64,000 nucleotides of DNA from Tigriopus japonicus (Eukaryota > Arthropoda > Copepoda > Harpacticoida > Harpacticidae): NCBI GenBank assembly GCA_010645155.1, contig JAAGOF010000185.1, forward strand, positions 1,390,329 through 1,454,328. The letters run 5' to 3'. Position numbers and translations under genes: made by a program. The notes under the pieces are model-generated. The model worked only from the letters and a program-made list of their open reading frames with translations. It did not search any database and was not told where the DNA came from. The stretch's first letter is position 1. Each line of letters opens with the position of its first letter. Below, one piece after another: positions 22,537-35,405 of the stretch.

Positions 22537-23441
22537 CCCCCAACACTGATCTCCCCCTGTAGGCTTGCACCAAGTGATTTCCGCCACGGTAAACTCCGCC
22601 ACGGTAAACTCTACCACGGCAAACTCCGCCAAGGTAAACTCTACCACGGCAAATTTCGCCACGGTAAACTCCGCCACGGTAAACTCCGCCAGGGTAAACT
22701 CCGCCAGGGTAAACTCCGCCACGGCAAACTCCGCCACGGTAAACTCCGCCAGGGTAAACTCCGCCAGGGTAAACTCCGCCACGGCAAACTCCGCCACGGT
22801 AAACTCCGCCAGGGTAAACTCCGCCACGGCAAACTCCGCCACGGTAAACTCCGCCACGGTAAACTCCGCCACGGCAAACTCCGCCACGGTAAATTCCCCC
22901 ATTGTAAACTCCCCCATTGTAAACTCCCCCAAAAGTGATTTCGGCCATGGCAAACTCCGCCCCAAGAAACCCCGCCTCAGAAAACTCTCGCATGAGAAAT
23001 TTCTGGGTTATTGTGCCATAATAGCGCTGATGACTCAATGAACTTGACACAACACACACGCAAAGTCCATTGGGTAGGCCGTGAATGGATTTGGTAAACA
23101 TATGGTTGGTTTTTAATGGTCTCAGTGTAAGCATGAGAAGTGATCTTGCTAACAAAAGAAAATTTAACAAGGGTGGAGTTTATTTTGTTGCGGCTTATAC
23201 AATGGCGCAATTTCTTTTGGTGGAAATCATTATCAGGGAAGTGTCGGAGTTTGCCGTGGCGGAGTTTACCGTGGCGAAGTTTGCCGTATAGTTTACCGTG
23301 GCGGAGTTTACCGTGGCGGAAATCACTGTTGGCGGAGATGATTGTTGGGGGAGTTAACCCTGGTGGAGATAAGTGCTGGGGGAGTTTACCTTGGTGGAGA
23401 TCACGTGGTGCAAACCTACAGGGGGAGATCACTGTTGGGGG
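22537..23441. mobile_element. Foldback-type element built of 15-bp tandem units
   Basis: The outer 46 bp at each end are inverted copies with only 4 differences (left CCCCCAACACTGATCTCCCC; right the inverse of CCCCCAACAGTGATCTCCCC). Inside the left end are about 25 tandem copies of a 15-bp unit close to GTAAACTCCGCCACG (about 22577-22950). The right end holds a shorter, inverted and more diverged array (about 23236-23400). A unique core of about 280 bp separates them. Terminal inverted repeats made of short tandem units are the hallmark of foldback elements. As 15 is a multiple of 3, every frame is open and encodes five-residue repeats (AEFTV, SATVN, WRSLP); these are not taken as genes. Confidence 0.8.
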
Positions 23442-23444
23442 AAA

Positions 23445-25379
23445 GAGTTGGCCACCTATTTATTTATTTATTTATTCACATCTGACTGTTTGAAGCCTTG
23501 CTCTTTTGTAAAGCAAAGCAGTTTCTTTTACTTAGGTTTTTTATTCTATTTTCTGTTGTTATCTTACATATGCTAGTGTTGTTTTGTATCAAAGCCCTGG
23601 ACAACCACATGAAAACCCAACCAACCAAAGCATCCTGAGAGACTTGACGAGGAAAATTTTAGCTGAGACAAGGTTGTCCCAGTTTCTTTTAAATGCCTGA
23701 TTCCGACTATCTAGAGCTCTACGAAACAAGATTTCTCCTTCATCCAGTGGCTGTGAAACCTTTTCGGTTTGGTTCACGGCATTCCTTCACATCAGCTCTC
23801 GTGCTCTTTTCTTACGGGTACCGAACGGACCCGGTAGGTGCGCTGTGCACAAGGCATGATGCATATATATACACACACACAAGGTGGATTGGCTCGAATC
23901 GAGAGCTGTACCCTGTTGTTAATATTTACTTGGCCGTGCCGCGGGATGTTTGCATCTCTTTCCCATCAAGATAAGAAAAAATAGAAAATGCTTTTTAAAC
24001 CAACGAGGTCTCCCTTTAAACCGGCCGTAAACCATGGAGAGAGCAGTACGGTGCCCACCTCTTCACAATGGCAGGCCGAATTCTCACTGCCAATTGCAAC
24101 CCTACGTAGAAAGAGGTCTCTTCTCTCTCTCTTTGGTTGTCGTGTCTGCTCTCGAGGTTTTTTTTTCAGACCCAATGGTCTTCTCACAAACCGTTCTCTA
24201 ACTCCAAATGTGTCAGAAGAGAGCTCGGGCTGCAGGGCTCGAGGCAAAAATGTTGGTTTGGGTAGGCCTGTTTCTTACGACTTGAAGAAGGGAAACCGTT
24301 CCGTCTACCTTTTGCTGCCAGAATGAACGAACGCTCTTTAACGCTTGCGTGTATGTTCTTGACTCTCACATGGGTGCCTCTGCAGTGGAACGTATTTGAT
24401 TCTAGTTAATATACCTATGGGAGAGCGAGATATCTTCCACAGCCCGCCAGATAGGCAACCATCCATGCGTCTTGTGTGTATATATGTATCCATCCATCCG
24501 TCTGGATGAGTACCAGTACATATGACATAAACTTTCTTCCCTAGGTGAAGGCAGGCAAAAGAAGCACAAAAGCAAAGCACTCGCAGCGCCAATGTCAGAG
24601 CCCTGGGAGAGCAACATCATGACAATGATCATCATCATCACCAACATGACCGTCCTCCAAGAAATCAAATCCACACACTCACTCTCTCACATACTTAAGT
24701 TTAAAGCCATCGTTCGTCTTGGTCTTGGTTGTGGACGTCGTCTTCTAGTTGAAGCAGGCCCCGTGACTGAGTTGGTTGGCACCAAAGCTCAACCGATTGG
24801 CACCCTCTTGTCTTGCCATCACCTGAACCTCAAGCACTCCTCACTCGGCTATACCGTTATGTCCTACATCGAGAAGCGAATTTGTGAAATTTCTCTTAGT
24901 AAATGAACGAACCACCACACAGGTGAAACTCAGTCAGACTTCATCCCTTGAATGGGAAAGGAGCTCAAAAAATGCTCTCTTCGTGGATTATTGCCATCAT
25001 CACAACTTTATCATCGAACTTCAAACTCAGACGCTCTTTGACAAGCAGTCCAACAATACTACTCTATCTACCCAATTATAAGAACTGGGAATTTTACGGT
25101 GGCATTCGGTCCTGCAAATTTGTCGACAATGCCCCTTGAAATCCCAGTTTTTGAGAAAGCACCGAGAAAGGGAGCACGAAGAGCAAAAGAACCCGACACA
25201 GCCAAGTATTCAAGCCACCAACCAAGCGACCAACTCGGAATGGATGACAGCTGTACGATTGGTGAGAGAGAAAACGCACACACTCACACACTCAAAGATA
25301 GGAACAAATCCACTCCTGGAACAGGCAGGAACAAACGGACGAGAAGGCGCCAACTTTGGCAACTCGTACCCATCTCAGA
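23445..25379 (+). promoter_or_regulatory. 5' flank of the LDLa gene, with short microsatellites
   Basis: A (TTTA)n run at about 23457-23476 follows the foldback element. From about 23790 to 25380 the sequence is GC-richer, with CA and ATCC-type short repeats, and leads into the LDLa gene ATG. This looks like promoter and 5' UTR. Open frames here (for example 24592-24906) have no recognisable domain and unconvincing composition, so they are left out. Confidence 0.35.
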
Positions 25380-28300
25380 ATGGGTTTAAACGGATTTTTG
25401 TGTCTCTTTTTGGCAGTTCATCTGGAATTTGTGGCCAGCAACCTGACCAAGAAAATCAAGGTTATCGACGGTTTCGTGAGTAGCAAGAACAATCTCGTGG
25501 ACATCAATGAGGTGTTGCTATTCCGAATTGGCACCAGACAGATCGACTTCACCATCAACGTCCAAGAACAGGATCCTAGTCTTCAAAACTGTTCAGGAAG
25601 GTATGTATTTAATCTTAGGTTGAGCCAAGATGATTGTCCAACCATTGAAGAAAATGACTTGCCAATTAAGGTAGATGTCATTTTTCCACATGTACGTACT
25701 TGGTCTGTAGAAAACTCGATGTAGTCAAGCAAATACAGCCACATAGCTCAAAGATTCGATGAGATTACACTTCTGTTCTTCTGTATGTACGTAACGTAGG
25801 CAAAGAGAGAGAGGGAGAGAGATAGAAAGAAAAAGAGAGAGAGAGAGAGAGGACTGAGGTGAAAATGGAAGCTATTGTACAAAGCACTATTTTGGCTCTT
25901 GAGACGAGTTGTCCGATTCCAAACTTACTAAGATACTTGCATATGATGTTGAAAATCGTCAGCAACCGCCAATTAAGAGCATGAAACGTGGCTGATTCAA
26001 CTGGACCAGTGCAAATTTACTTAGTTCAAAATTTAAAGCACAGTTAAAACCGCAATTAGGTGGGAACTTGAACCATTTGGTTGTCTCTCTGCCTTCTTCT
26101 ACGTTCTCAAATCAAAGACAGCAATGGATTGCTTCAATTTTCCTTTAAATTCATCCGATGTTCCGTCACAATTCATCGGGTATTTTTTTTAAGCAGGTTC
26201 TTTCCCCCTTTACTAGCTCTTTTATTGCCTCAAATGAAGTTAAAATCTCTCTCGTATCCGCTCTTGTACACATTTCGATTGCAAGTACATCTAACATGAA
26301 TTCCACAACAGATAAACATCTATGAACAAAAGTAAAATTCAAAATCTAATTTTTCTCGTTAAAGATAAAAGGAACGACAAAACTACAATATAGTATCGTA
26401 AAATGTTCTCTTCAGCGATGAGATGTAAAAAAGGCCAAACGAGAAGTAAGACTTGTCATAACGAAATACACCACGCAACTATTCGTGTGCAACAAAACAG
26501 AACACCATTGTTTTGCAATTTCTTTATCTCTGTGCTTACTGTTGCCTCTTCTCATTTTATGTCGAAACCGAAAATTTGGTTGAAAAGAGGGCATCAACAA
26601 AATCGAAACCCTTTCAGCATAACATAAGTTACATTTGCTTCTTCGAAGTGTTTGAACCGGTAAGAACTGTTGCAGATTTCAGGCGAATTAAGTTTGACCT
26701 CATTTTTACATGCCTAAGTTTTTGGATAAAGCTACTTTTCATTTCCAAAGTCTAGACATTTGTTAAAGGCAAAGTGCACAAAGGGTTACCAATCAACTAT
26801 CGCAAAGGAAGAGAAAACACCTTCTAATATCCTTACTTTTAAACATGAATACTGATATCTGAAATACAGTGAGTATGCACGGTTTATACATTTAATCAAA
26901 AGGAAGAACACTTAATCAAACATCAAATGGATAAAAGAAATTTGAAATTTAGTAACTATGATTCTTCTCCTCATCGGTTAATCTTTGATGTCTTTGTCCA
27001 GATATTGGTTAATCTTTAAGCCTATTTCTGACGTCTCAAAGGGATTAACTCTGATGAATCACCCAAAGAACAGAAAACAGCAACAAAATGTGGAAAATCC
27101 CATTTTAGCTTCGTTTAGAATTGAAGTACTGCTTCCCATGTAAATCCTTAACAATTTCCCAAGTTCTCTACTTTAGTGTTAAATCGACTTGCTTTTAGAC
27201 CGAGTGCTTCAAAAGAAGCAGAACACTTAATGTAATCGTCAATAACTCATGATTGAAATCATTTATGAACCTCACCTTCATTGGATATAATTTGCCAAAC
27301 CCTTGACTTGAAGAGTCAAAAAAAGCAATTTCACCCTAGTTCAATATTGAAGCGATGGCAATTTTTTCCGTGAAAGGTTATTTCCGAAAACAGCGTTTGT
27401 GACTCCAATTTTTTCTCCCTTCCGAAATTTGGCTAAAATTCAAAATCAGACGACATAAAGGGAATAAAACCACATTTATCTTAAGAATTGCTATCTGCCG
27501 CATTTTTTTGAGCTTCGTACATTTTTCGTGACATCAACCATTTCCGAAATACGAATTCCGTTTTTTATGAATCACCTGGCATTTGATCCCGCCCCTTCTA
27601 AGAAGATTGAGTCGATCTTCTTCGAATATCATTGATTTTACTAAACAAATTAACAAGAGATACTACTATATTCTGTAATCTTAAGTTATGTTTTAAAACT
27701 TTCGGTAAAAAAAGCGACGACGTTTATTTTATTTTTTGAGAAACGGCAATGCATTTTCACCCGTTTTTCTCGCTTGTCCGTTTTCTTTTTTGATGGACTT
27801 GATCAAAACCGATACCTTAACCGTAATTTTGGTCCTGATTTTTATCATGCTCTTGCCATTTCTTAGTTGCTCTTTGAATTGTGCCAATTGTCTCTCAGTA
27901 GTAAAGTAGAAAGCCCTACAAGATGTGAAGCGAAAAGTGTTCAAAAATCAAAGTTTTGCAGACCGCAGGAACTGCAATCGAAACTAGTTAGTGAAGAATT
28001 GATGTTGATCAACGTGGATTTCCTTTTGATAATGACCAGGAAAACAAAACCACAGAAAACTCGCTAGAAGAGCATAATTACTCAAAAGGTGTAAGCCTTT
28101 TTATTCTTTAAGGCAATCTTCGGATTTGTAATCGTTACAAGGGAATGGTTTCCCTGTAAGTCATGAGCACCAAAATGTCAATTCTTATCAATATTAAATC
28201 GTTCTCTTTTCACTACTTCTTACTTCGTCTTTCATTTAGGAAATCTTGAAATTTGATTTAGGATCGATCAACAAGCATGAATTGACATAATGGTTCAAAA

Positions 28301-31300
28301 TCCTAGCTTTTATTCTGAGGCCCTTATTTGTTGAATCTTGTCGTGACAAGAAAAGAAATGGTTACTTGTAAGACAAACTTGGAAGGTTTTGCTTCCGGTT
28401 CTTTTTCTTTGTTCAAACAATAACTTTCTCTGGAAATGTTGCTCTCACCTGTAATGGAACGAAAGGGCTTTTAATTAACTAACACCGAACCAAAAGCATA
28501 AACAGTCAAAATTCTCTTTGAAATTGAAATTGATATGAGTACAAGGTGTTAATTTGTAAATTTAAAAAGATTCAGAAGAATTAATTTCAGAGGATTTTGG
28601 ACCAAAAATATATTTGACTTTTTTTGCCAAAGTTTATTCTTTAAAGTGCATGTCTTTTGCTTCCGGTTTCGGTAGGCATAACAGAAAAGAAACCGAAGCC
28701 AAAATTTCTGCCGAAAGTTCTTTCGGTCCATCACTAGCCCTGGCTTTGTCAACAACAGACGTACATCTAAAAGTAATTTCTTTGGCAAGATTTAAGATTC
28801 TCACAAGAGATGAGGAAAATGAAAGAATACACAAAATCGTGCAAATAGATTTCCAAATGTAAATTCATTGGTTTTGACGAATTTGTTTTATCGTGAACCT
28901 GGGTATCATATTTTGCAAACGCATCAAATATATTTAAAGACATTTAGCTTTATCAAAAACATTTCAATTAATCCTTGAATTAGAAGCTTTTACCAACATC
29001 ATATGGAATGATACTTTCTCGGTTCTGAGCAAACGAAATACTGAGCTTCAACTCTATGCTCGTTCGCAAGAATTGTCGTCAAATCCCAACCAACTATGAA
29101 AACGATAGATGATCTCCACCAAACATAAAAAAGTGTGTTGCTCAAAAGTTGGCCGATGCTCATGCCACAAACGGTAAAAAGACTCTTCCCTCTGTTGAAG
29201 ATATGTTCGAATTCCGACGATCTGAGAATTAGAAACCATTGGAGGTAAAAACTTCGGAGCTGATCGATATTCGACAACTTCATGGGAACAGAGGGTCAGT
29301 CAGTACCCATCTGTTGCTCGTCTGAAAGTCCATTCATCGGTTTGTTCCCACATTGAAGCATTCAAACGGTTCATATATTCACACTTCTTGAGAGACGAAA
29401 GAACTCTAGAAATGCTCAAACGTGCTCGAGTTGCCCTTGAATAGTCACCATAAATCCGCATGAGTGATTTGAACGTCTGTCAATCAGAGCTGTGGTATTC
29501 GTAAGGGTGCTAGAATAAATCGCACAAACAAATGTCTCAACCTTACTTTCATACTCGGTTATGAGGTCGATGGTTGGCTTGGCATGCACACTTTTGGTAA
29601 GAGTCGCTCTGCTGAACAGTGGTGGCCTATCTGATGATGGCTGAGAGGTTCTTTCAATCCATTCCTGAAAAGTTCATTCACCTCTGTAGTTCGAGAGTTG
29701 GTTGTCGCTTCACTCACTCCTCAATCCATCCTCACGGAGCCGGTCTCAACGCTCTCAAAATGAAAGTGAAGTCATTGCACGGGAAACCACTGGGGAAATG
29801 TTGGATTTCGCTATTGAAAAAATAGGTCAAAGATTTTTTTAAAGCTAAATGAATATTAGTGTCAGAGAGGTTAATAATGAGCAATGTTAATTTCGCAAGT
29901 GACATCCAGATTTTAAGCAGTGTGCATCCACAACGCAAAATCAGGTGAAGTGAAAGTGTGGTCTGAAAAAGTGCCTTCACATTCGCAGAACAATTGATCG
30001 ACTACTAGAAAAAAAAGAACTTTAAGTGAGCTAGCGGTTAATCATTGGAGAGGTGTCTAGAAAACAGAACATTATATATTTCCAATCAAAAAGACGATCT
30101 CCCACGTAGCTTGAAAACAAACATTACCGTCCAATCAAAATGAGGTTTTTTTTGACCAAGAGTGCTTGATCTTACTCCAAAACGTGTCAGGGAAAATGTT
30201 ACAGATTTTGAAGGGATAAAATAAATAATATATTTTCGGAAACACTGAAACACGTTTTACATCTAGATGAACCTGGACATACAAATCTCATGTTGCGTTT
30301 TCTGGCTCTTTTCTTTTATTCATATAATTTATTTCCTTTACTAATGCAATCAAAAATATCAATATTATTGAGTATTTCCTTTGTTATCAAGAGAACAGGA
30401 TCGTGCACTTTTTATCACATTTTTCGCTTGATAATGGGTGAAAAATTAGGAAAATTGTCTCTAAGAAGCCAACACTCCAGCAATGGATTTAAATTGTAAA
30501 ATTCTAGTTATCTCTCATGTTGTTAATATGATCGGGAACCTTTACAATATTTCATGCCATTCTATTTTGATAATTGATACATCAAGTTCTCCTGATTAGA
30601 ACATCAGTTTTAAAATGCGTGCCAAAAATTTGCCAAAAAGCTCCTGTTTGAATGTTGTTATAATAATAATAATGTTTATTGCGACTCTTGGTCATATTAG
30701 GCATATCAAAAAGTATAAAATAAAATATAATATGTACATGTATGGTCATATACATGATTAAATGATTGGTCAATGGTTAAAACGTATAAATAAAAGAGTA
30801 AAATTGTGATATCACAGTTGAGTTGACTTGAATAGTTTCTTAGTTTGTACAAAACCTCCAATATTTAGTTATAAATGACAAAACACAAAAATGCATTTTT
30901 ATTTATTGTTTATAGACATGAGGATCTTTGTTTTTTTTTCAACCATCACAAGCACATTGCACGATTTTCCACAAAGATATTCAACCTTACAAACTCTTTG
31001 TCAAGTCATACATGTCACTTATTGCGATCGTTCTTCTCAATGCGTTATAGCTAATAGCAATGAAATTTTCTATTGGTTCGGATTAAAAAACATTTTTGTT
31101 TCACATCAGATGTTTTTTGGGCCGCACTCAAAAAAATCCCCCAAAACATTACCCCTTCTATTATGTCAAGACTCTAATTCAACACCAAACCAATATTTGG
31201 TTTTGTTTTATGATACCTTGATAACATTAAAGACTATTTTTGCTAAATGTTTTTCCATTTAACAGCACAGAAGCACGTAAATGTGAAGCAAATGCCCAAT

Positions 31301-33899
31301 TTAGCATTTATTAACAGAAACGTCAAATGTGTTTCATTTCTCTTGTTCCGAACGATCAAACGTATTGTTTACTCTAACAGTCGATTATATGACTGCTCTT
31401 CATGAAATGCCCATGCAAAAATAGACTTGTGCCAAGAAGTCGTTTCTTGAAAGGTCGTTGAACTGAAGTCAATTCCCTGCCTCTTTCTTTTCGTACGTTC
31501 TTTGGCCCTTTTCCTTTTTGTAACACCGTTGAAATTTCGTTCCGCGATCAGCATTGCCGCATGCCATCCATAGCTGCGCAAGACACCGGTCGGTCAATAG
31601 CTTATAATCTTGTGAGAAAGTGATCATTGATCTCTCTGTCTTGCCTAAAGATGTTTTATGTCTCGAGTTTAGAGAAGAACTATGGTCGCTTCTGACCCCC
31701 TTATTGTAGCACCTCAATGTGCAAAACCTCCTCCAAAACGAGATTTGAATGAATTCCTGCAAGTTTTAAAGGGAGGTGTCGAAGGACTTGCTCTGTCCTA
31801 GAAATTCAACAAATTTTCACTTTTTTGACCCAAACCTGCTCTTGACGGCATTTCAAAGATTTGGTTAAAGAAAAAAATGCCGCTGCATTGCAATAAATTC
31901 ATTTTTATTTAAAAAACAACGTTGCTTTTGTAGTTTTAGGGAAAAATGCCGAAAACGTTATTCTCATGCTTTTCATATTTCTTCAATCTTCAATAAATCA
32001 CAAAGCACAGGAAGTCTTCAGGAAAAATAATGCAAAAATTATTGCTCAAAAAATCTTGCTGAAGGTTGTTGTGTCTGTTCCAATTTTTCATTTAGTTGAA
32101 CCTAAAGATCTTTTCTCATAATTGCATTTCAATTCTAAGTCTCAATTTTTTGGAGCTTATTTCTGAATTTGGCGCAATGACGAGTTTAAGGTTATGAATG
32201 CGGGTTATTGTAATGCTGAAGAACTATGAAACCAAATAAAAAGTTTCCAGCCCTTATCAAAGCTCGTCCATCTTAGCCCTCTCGTTTGGATAGTGTGCCG
32301 TGGGACACAAAATTGCTCGAAGTAATATTTGAAGGCCTTGAAGTGACAAAAAATTATGCTAATCCTCTATGAATCTTTTGTCCATGAAGACATTCTTGAG
32401 AGTTTCTTACCTTCCCAACCAGCCCCGACCTCATTTTGGTGGAACCAAACACTAATTGAAAGCCGCAATTTTTCTGCAAATATTGAGGGCCCCTTTCAGA
32501 CTAACTAAAAAATTGAGGTTGCAAGATCCTACTAGACTTATTAGCGCGAAATAAGAGAGCTTCCAAAGAAAATCATTTTGAAATGGACAGAATGCTTTTT
32601 CGGTCTTGAAATATTAGCGAATATTTCGGTTCGGTTTTAGCCTACTGAAACCGAAATCAAACAAGTACAAAATGTTTGGGGGAAAAATTAAAATTTTGTC
32701 CAAAAGAACTCTGACAACTCTGGCATAATCCTTTTTACACTCTACGATACAAAATTATTTACAATAACGCAACCTCAATTATACTTCTTTCTGAGACCTT
32801 TGAGAAGCTCAATATTTGGGTTCGTTGCTTAAGTCAGGGATGAATAGCAAAAAACTTGTCTATGGACACATCTGTTCTGTCTAAATGCACTTATGCTTGA
32901 ATCTCTATGAAACACGTATTTTCTTTAACTGTATTATATTGTTTCGGACCTCAACGTTGTGTAACAAAATCAAAATGTTTTTGGCCAAGTGAAATGAACC
33001 AAATCAAAACTTAACTTGTACCTTGGAAATTTGTCAAAAATGTCATCTACATATCTTCTTTGTCAACTTTTTAAATATATTTTTCTCTATTTTTAGACGA
33101 AGTTGTTCTAATGCATATATTGATGGATCCAGTTTGAAGGGTAAAACATTCCAACGTGAATTCCTATTTTGCGGCCAATATGGTTTAAAGACTGTCCATT
33201 GGTTATTCAAGTCGGATTTTATGATCAACTTTAACATTGATTGTGCACACATTACATACAGTTTTCAAGGTAATCCAACATAATTAAAAAAGGGTCCAAA
33301 TACTCTGAGGATCTCTAGAGCTAAATCATTTGCCCATTTCAGTCCGTGGAAATGAGGTGAAGGACAATTCCACGAGGAAACTCCATGAGTACAAAACTAG
33401 AAGTAAGAATCGGTCTTTGTTTGTATTTCATTACAAGGCTACAAGGTATTACAATAACCATTCTCTTATAGGCCAGTGTGCGGATGAGGGTAAGATCGTG
33501 TGTCAAAGCTCCAGAAAGTGCTCTGACGGCACACCCTCGACCCATTGCAACACCACCATCTACGGTTGCTTGGATCCATCTCGAGCTTGCGATTCGGTGC
33601 ATGATTGCAAAAATGGCGACGATTCTGACGAGCAGAACTGTGAGTGGCTTTGTTAAGTTAATTTTCTTTATAGAGAATTACAGGTAGTTATTAAGCTCAT
33701 TTTTCTGACTCTAGGTTCGCAATTCTTCCGTGGAGGAACTCTTTTGTTTCTGATCTTGTGCACTGGAGGCATAAGCACGCTGTTCATCTGCAAACATCAA
33801 TGGTCTTTGAAAGAATTCAACATGATTGCGTTCAAAAATGACATCATCAAAAGAAAGGACGCCATCAAAATCAAAAATAATATCGCCTCGAAAAAGTAA
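25380..33899 (+). CDS. Type I membrane protein with one LDL-receptor class A domain, five exons
   Basis: Exons: 25380-25600, 33097-33269, 33343-33402, 33472-33639, 33715-33899. All junctions are GT-AG and in phase, giving 268 residues. A signal peptide (GFLCLFLAVHLEFVAS) is followed by about 105 residues with a few cysteines (LQNCSG, RSCSNAY, FLFCGQYG, IDCAHI) that I cannot assign; the size and Cys spacing suggest a CUB-like or other beta-sandwich module. A linker exon comes next, then an LDLa module coded by one exon (CADEG, IVCQSS, GCLDP, ACDSVHDCKNGDDSDEQNC) with the calcium-binding D/E signature. The last exon codes one membrane helix (GTLLFLILCTGGISTLFI) and a short, very basic, Lys-rich tail without known signalling motifs. 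Intron 1 is 7.5 kb. This resembles small arthropod LDLa-TM co-receptor-like proteins; no specific ortholog is recognised. AATAAA lies 82 bp after the stop. Confidence 0.82.
25803..25852. repeat. (GA)n microsatellite in intron 1 of the LDLa gene
   Basis: An interrupted GA/AG dinucleotide run is visible about 200 bp inside the intron. Confidence 0.9.
25860..28560. other. Intron 1 of the LDLa gene, first part, nothing recognised
   Basis: AT-rich, stop-dense sequence. No exon with good splice sites or domain match was seen. Confidence 0.4.
28575..28736 (-). mobile_element. Partial copy of the TAGTGATGGACC hAT-like family
   Basis: Read on the minus strand it starts TAGTGATGGACCGAAAG at 28736. 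It then follows the 61043 copy through the CGG/CCG-rich TTCGG repeats and on through an AAACTTTGG...CTCTGAAATT stretch, with many changes. The other end is lost. Confidence 0.65.
28740..32580. other. Intron 1 of the LDLa gene, middle part, no supported gene
   Basis: Region 29000-29830 has slightly higher GC and broken open frames on both strands, as a decayed mobile element would, but nothing is recognisable. The rest is AT-rich. An ATAATAATAATGTTTATTG stretch at about 30659 may be a LINE-tail remnant. Confidence 0.35.
32583..32735 (+). mobile_element. Highly decayed copy of the TAGTGATGGACC hAT-like family
   Basis: TTTCGG-rich sequence followed by CTGAAACCGAAATC, a CAAGTACAAAATG block and a GTCCAAAAGAACTCTGACAA block can be lined up with the 61043 element in the same order. 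Both ends are worn. Confidence 0.45.
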
Positions 33900-33980
33900 T
33901 ATATTGTTTAAAACTTCCCCAAGGATGACTGCTGTTCAATTTACAGAATTGTTTAGAAGCAAATTTGTAGTGACTCCAAT

Positions 33981-33986
33981 AATAAA
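33981..33986 (+). terminator. Polyadenylation signal of the LDLa gene
   Basis: AATAAA lies 82 bp after the TAA stop. Confidence 0.55.
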
Positions 33987-34284
33987 TGGTTTTATAAGCA
34001 AAGAAAGGGCATTTCAGAATCAACATATGTTTATAAAAAACGGCTGGTTTGAGGTGTTCAAACTCTTTTTTGCATTTGATGGTGAAAGATTGATGCCGAA
34101 GTAGGCTCTCCTGAGGCTAGTTTTCTTAGGCGCAAAGAACGATGATCGTACTTAAAGTGAATTTTGGCATATCTCGTTTTCTAAAAGACAAAAGGCGGGA
34201 ACAAACTGAGACACGTCTACCTTCACGACTCTTTCCTTCATCTCAGAAATTTCAGGGTGTCATATACGTAGTTGATCCAAGAAC

Positions 34285-34425
34285 ATCTAAAATTTGATGG
34301 ACTGTGCACGGCCGACCAAAATCGAGTAGATTTACTCATGGACCTCTAGAGATATGGACGTTGGTCGGAAGCCAGATTTGATTTTGCCTGACCGGGAGCA
34401 GGCCGATCTAAAAGCAACTGAACTA
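34285..34425. repeat. Dispersed repeat, copy 1 (inverse of 36640-36800)
   Basis: Shares, on the opposite strand, the blocks CACGGCCGACCAA, AGATATGGAC, TTGGTCGGAA and CCTGACCGGGAGCAGGCCGAT with 36640-36800. The order is conserved and the spacing roughly so. Confidence 0.65.
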
Positions 34426-35160
34426 CTCAAAGGATTCCTTAAAATCGTGAATGAAATATTTCTTTTCAAACCCAAAGAACATGTCAGAGTTACTAGTTCA
34501 TGACTGGTTCAACCATTCATGCACAAATGGTCTATAAAAAAGTTACAGTACTATATTGTAAAGGTTCAGGCTTACTTCAATGTAAGTTGCTACACTGTTA
34601 GTGGAGATAATTTTTCAGTGTGTAGAACATATGCTAAAATATCTTTTGATTTACTTCATGGCAAGAGCCTTCCAAACTATGATCATGTAAAGATGTTTCT
34701 AAAATGAACTAAACTTGACCTTAACTTCATCATGGAACATGATTCCAAAGGGTACTCACAAAACACAGGTCAAACTTGTCTTGAAATGCTTCATTGATAT
34801 TGTTTTCCACTAAGTTATATGTACATTGTTGCAAGTGCTTCGTTGGTTCAAACCATCATAAGTACATAGTCAAAATAGACTCATAGTTTAAATTGGCCAT
34901 TGTGCTTTAAATAATGTTAATTGGCTCTTAACCATGTTTGATGATGCTGAACTTCATGTGCTTATCCTCTCATGGAGATAGTTCTATTTTCTCTAAAACA
35001 TTGCCATTTCTAAAAGTTGGTCTTTTACATGGAAGCTATAATATCTTAACCTTAAGACTTTGTTTCCTTTACTTATAAATACAACAAAATTGAGTAATTG
35101 TCTTCACAATTTGCATGGAAAGGTATTTTGGTTGGTACTTTAAATGCACATTGAAAAGCT

Positions 35161-35405
35161 TACTTACAAAGCACAATAAATCTAAACTGCATATCAATCT
35201 GATTATTTTTGTTTAATTTCAGTCAAAATTGATAAAATATTTTAACACTCAAAATCCATTTTCCACTCAATTCCAACGAAATGTTACATACCAAGCACAA
35301 TTAAGGACAACTGAATATTGGTCAGATTATTTTTGTTTGATTTCAGTTATATTGATAACAATGTATTAAAACTTATAACACACTTATATTCTCCACTGAA
35401 CTCAT
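35161..35405. repeat. Two-copy tandem duplication, period about 124 bp
   Basis: The unit starting TACTTACAAAGCACAATAAA (35161) is repeated from about 35285 (TACATACCAAGCACAATTAA). Both carry TCAGATTATTTTTGTTT- and ATTTCAGT-like blocks followed by a TCCACT stretch. Divergence is moderate. Confidence 0.65.

Noticed and set aside
22465..23041. Long open frames of five-residue repeats on both strands
   Set aside because: All frames are open because the 15-bp unit lacks stops; the array is flanked by terminal inverted repeats of a foldback element, and no start, splice or conservation evidence supports a protein.
31369..31762. Overlapping minus-strand frames rich in Lys/Arg
   Set aside because: No domain, no splice evidence, and location inside the 7.5 kb intron of the LDLa gene.
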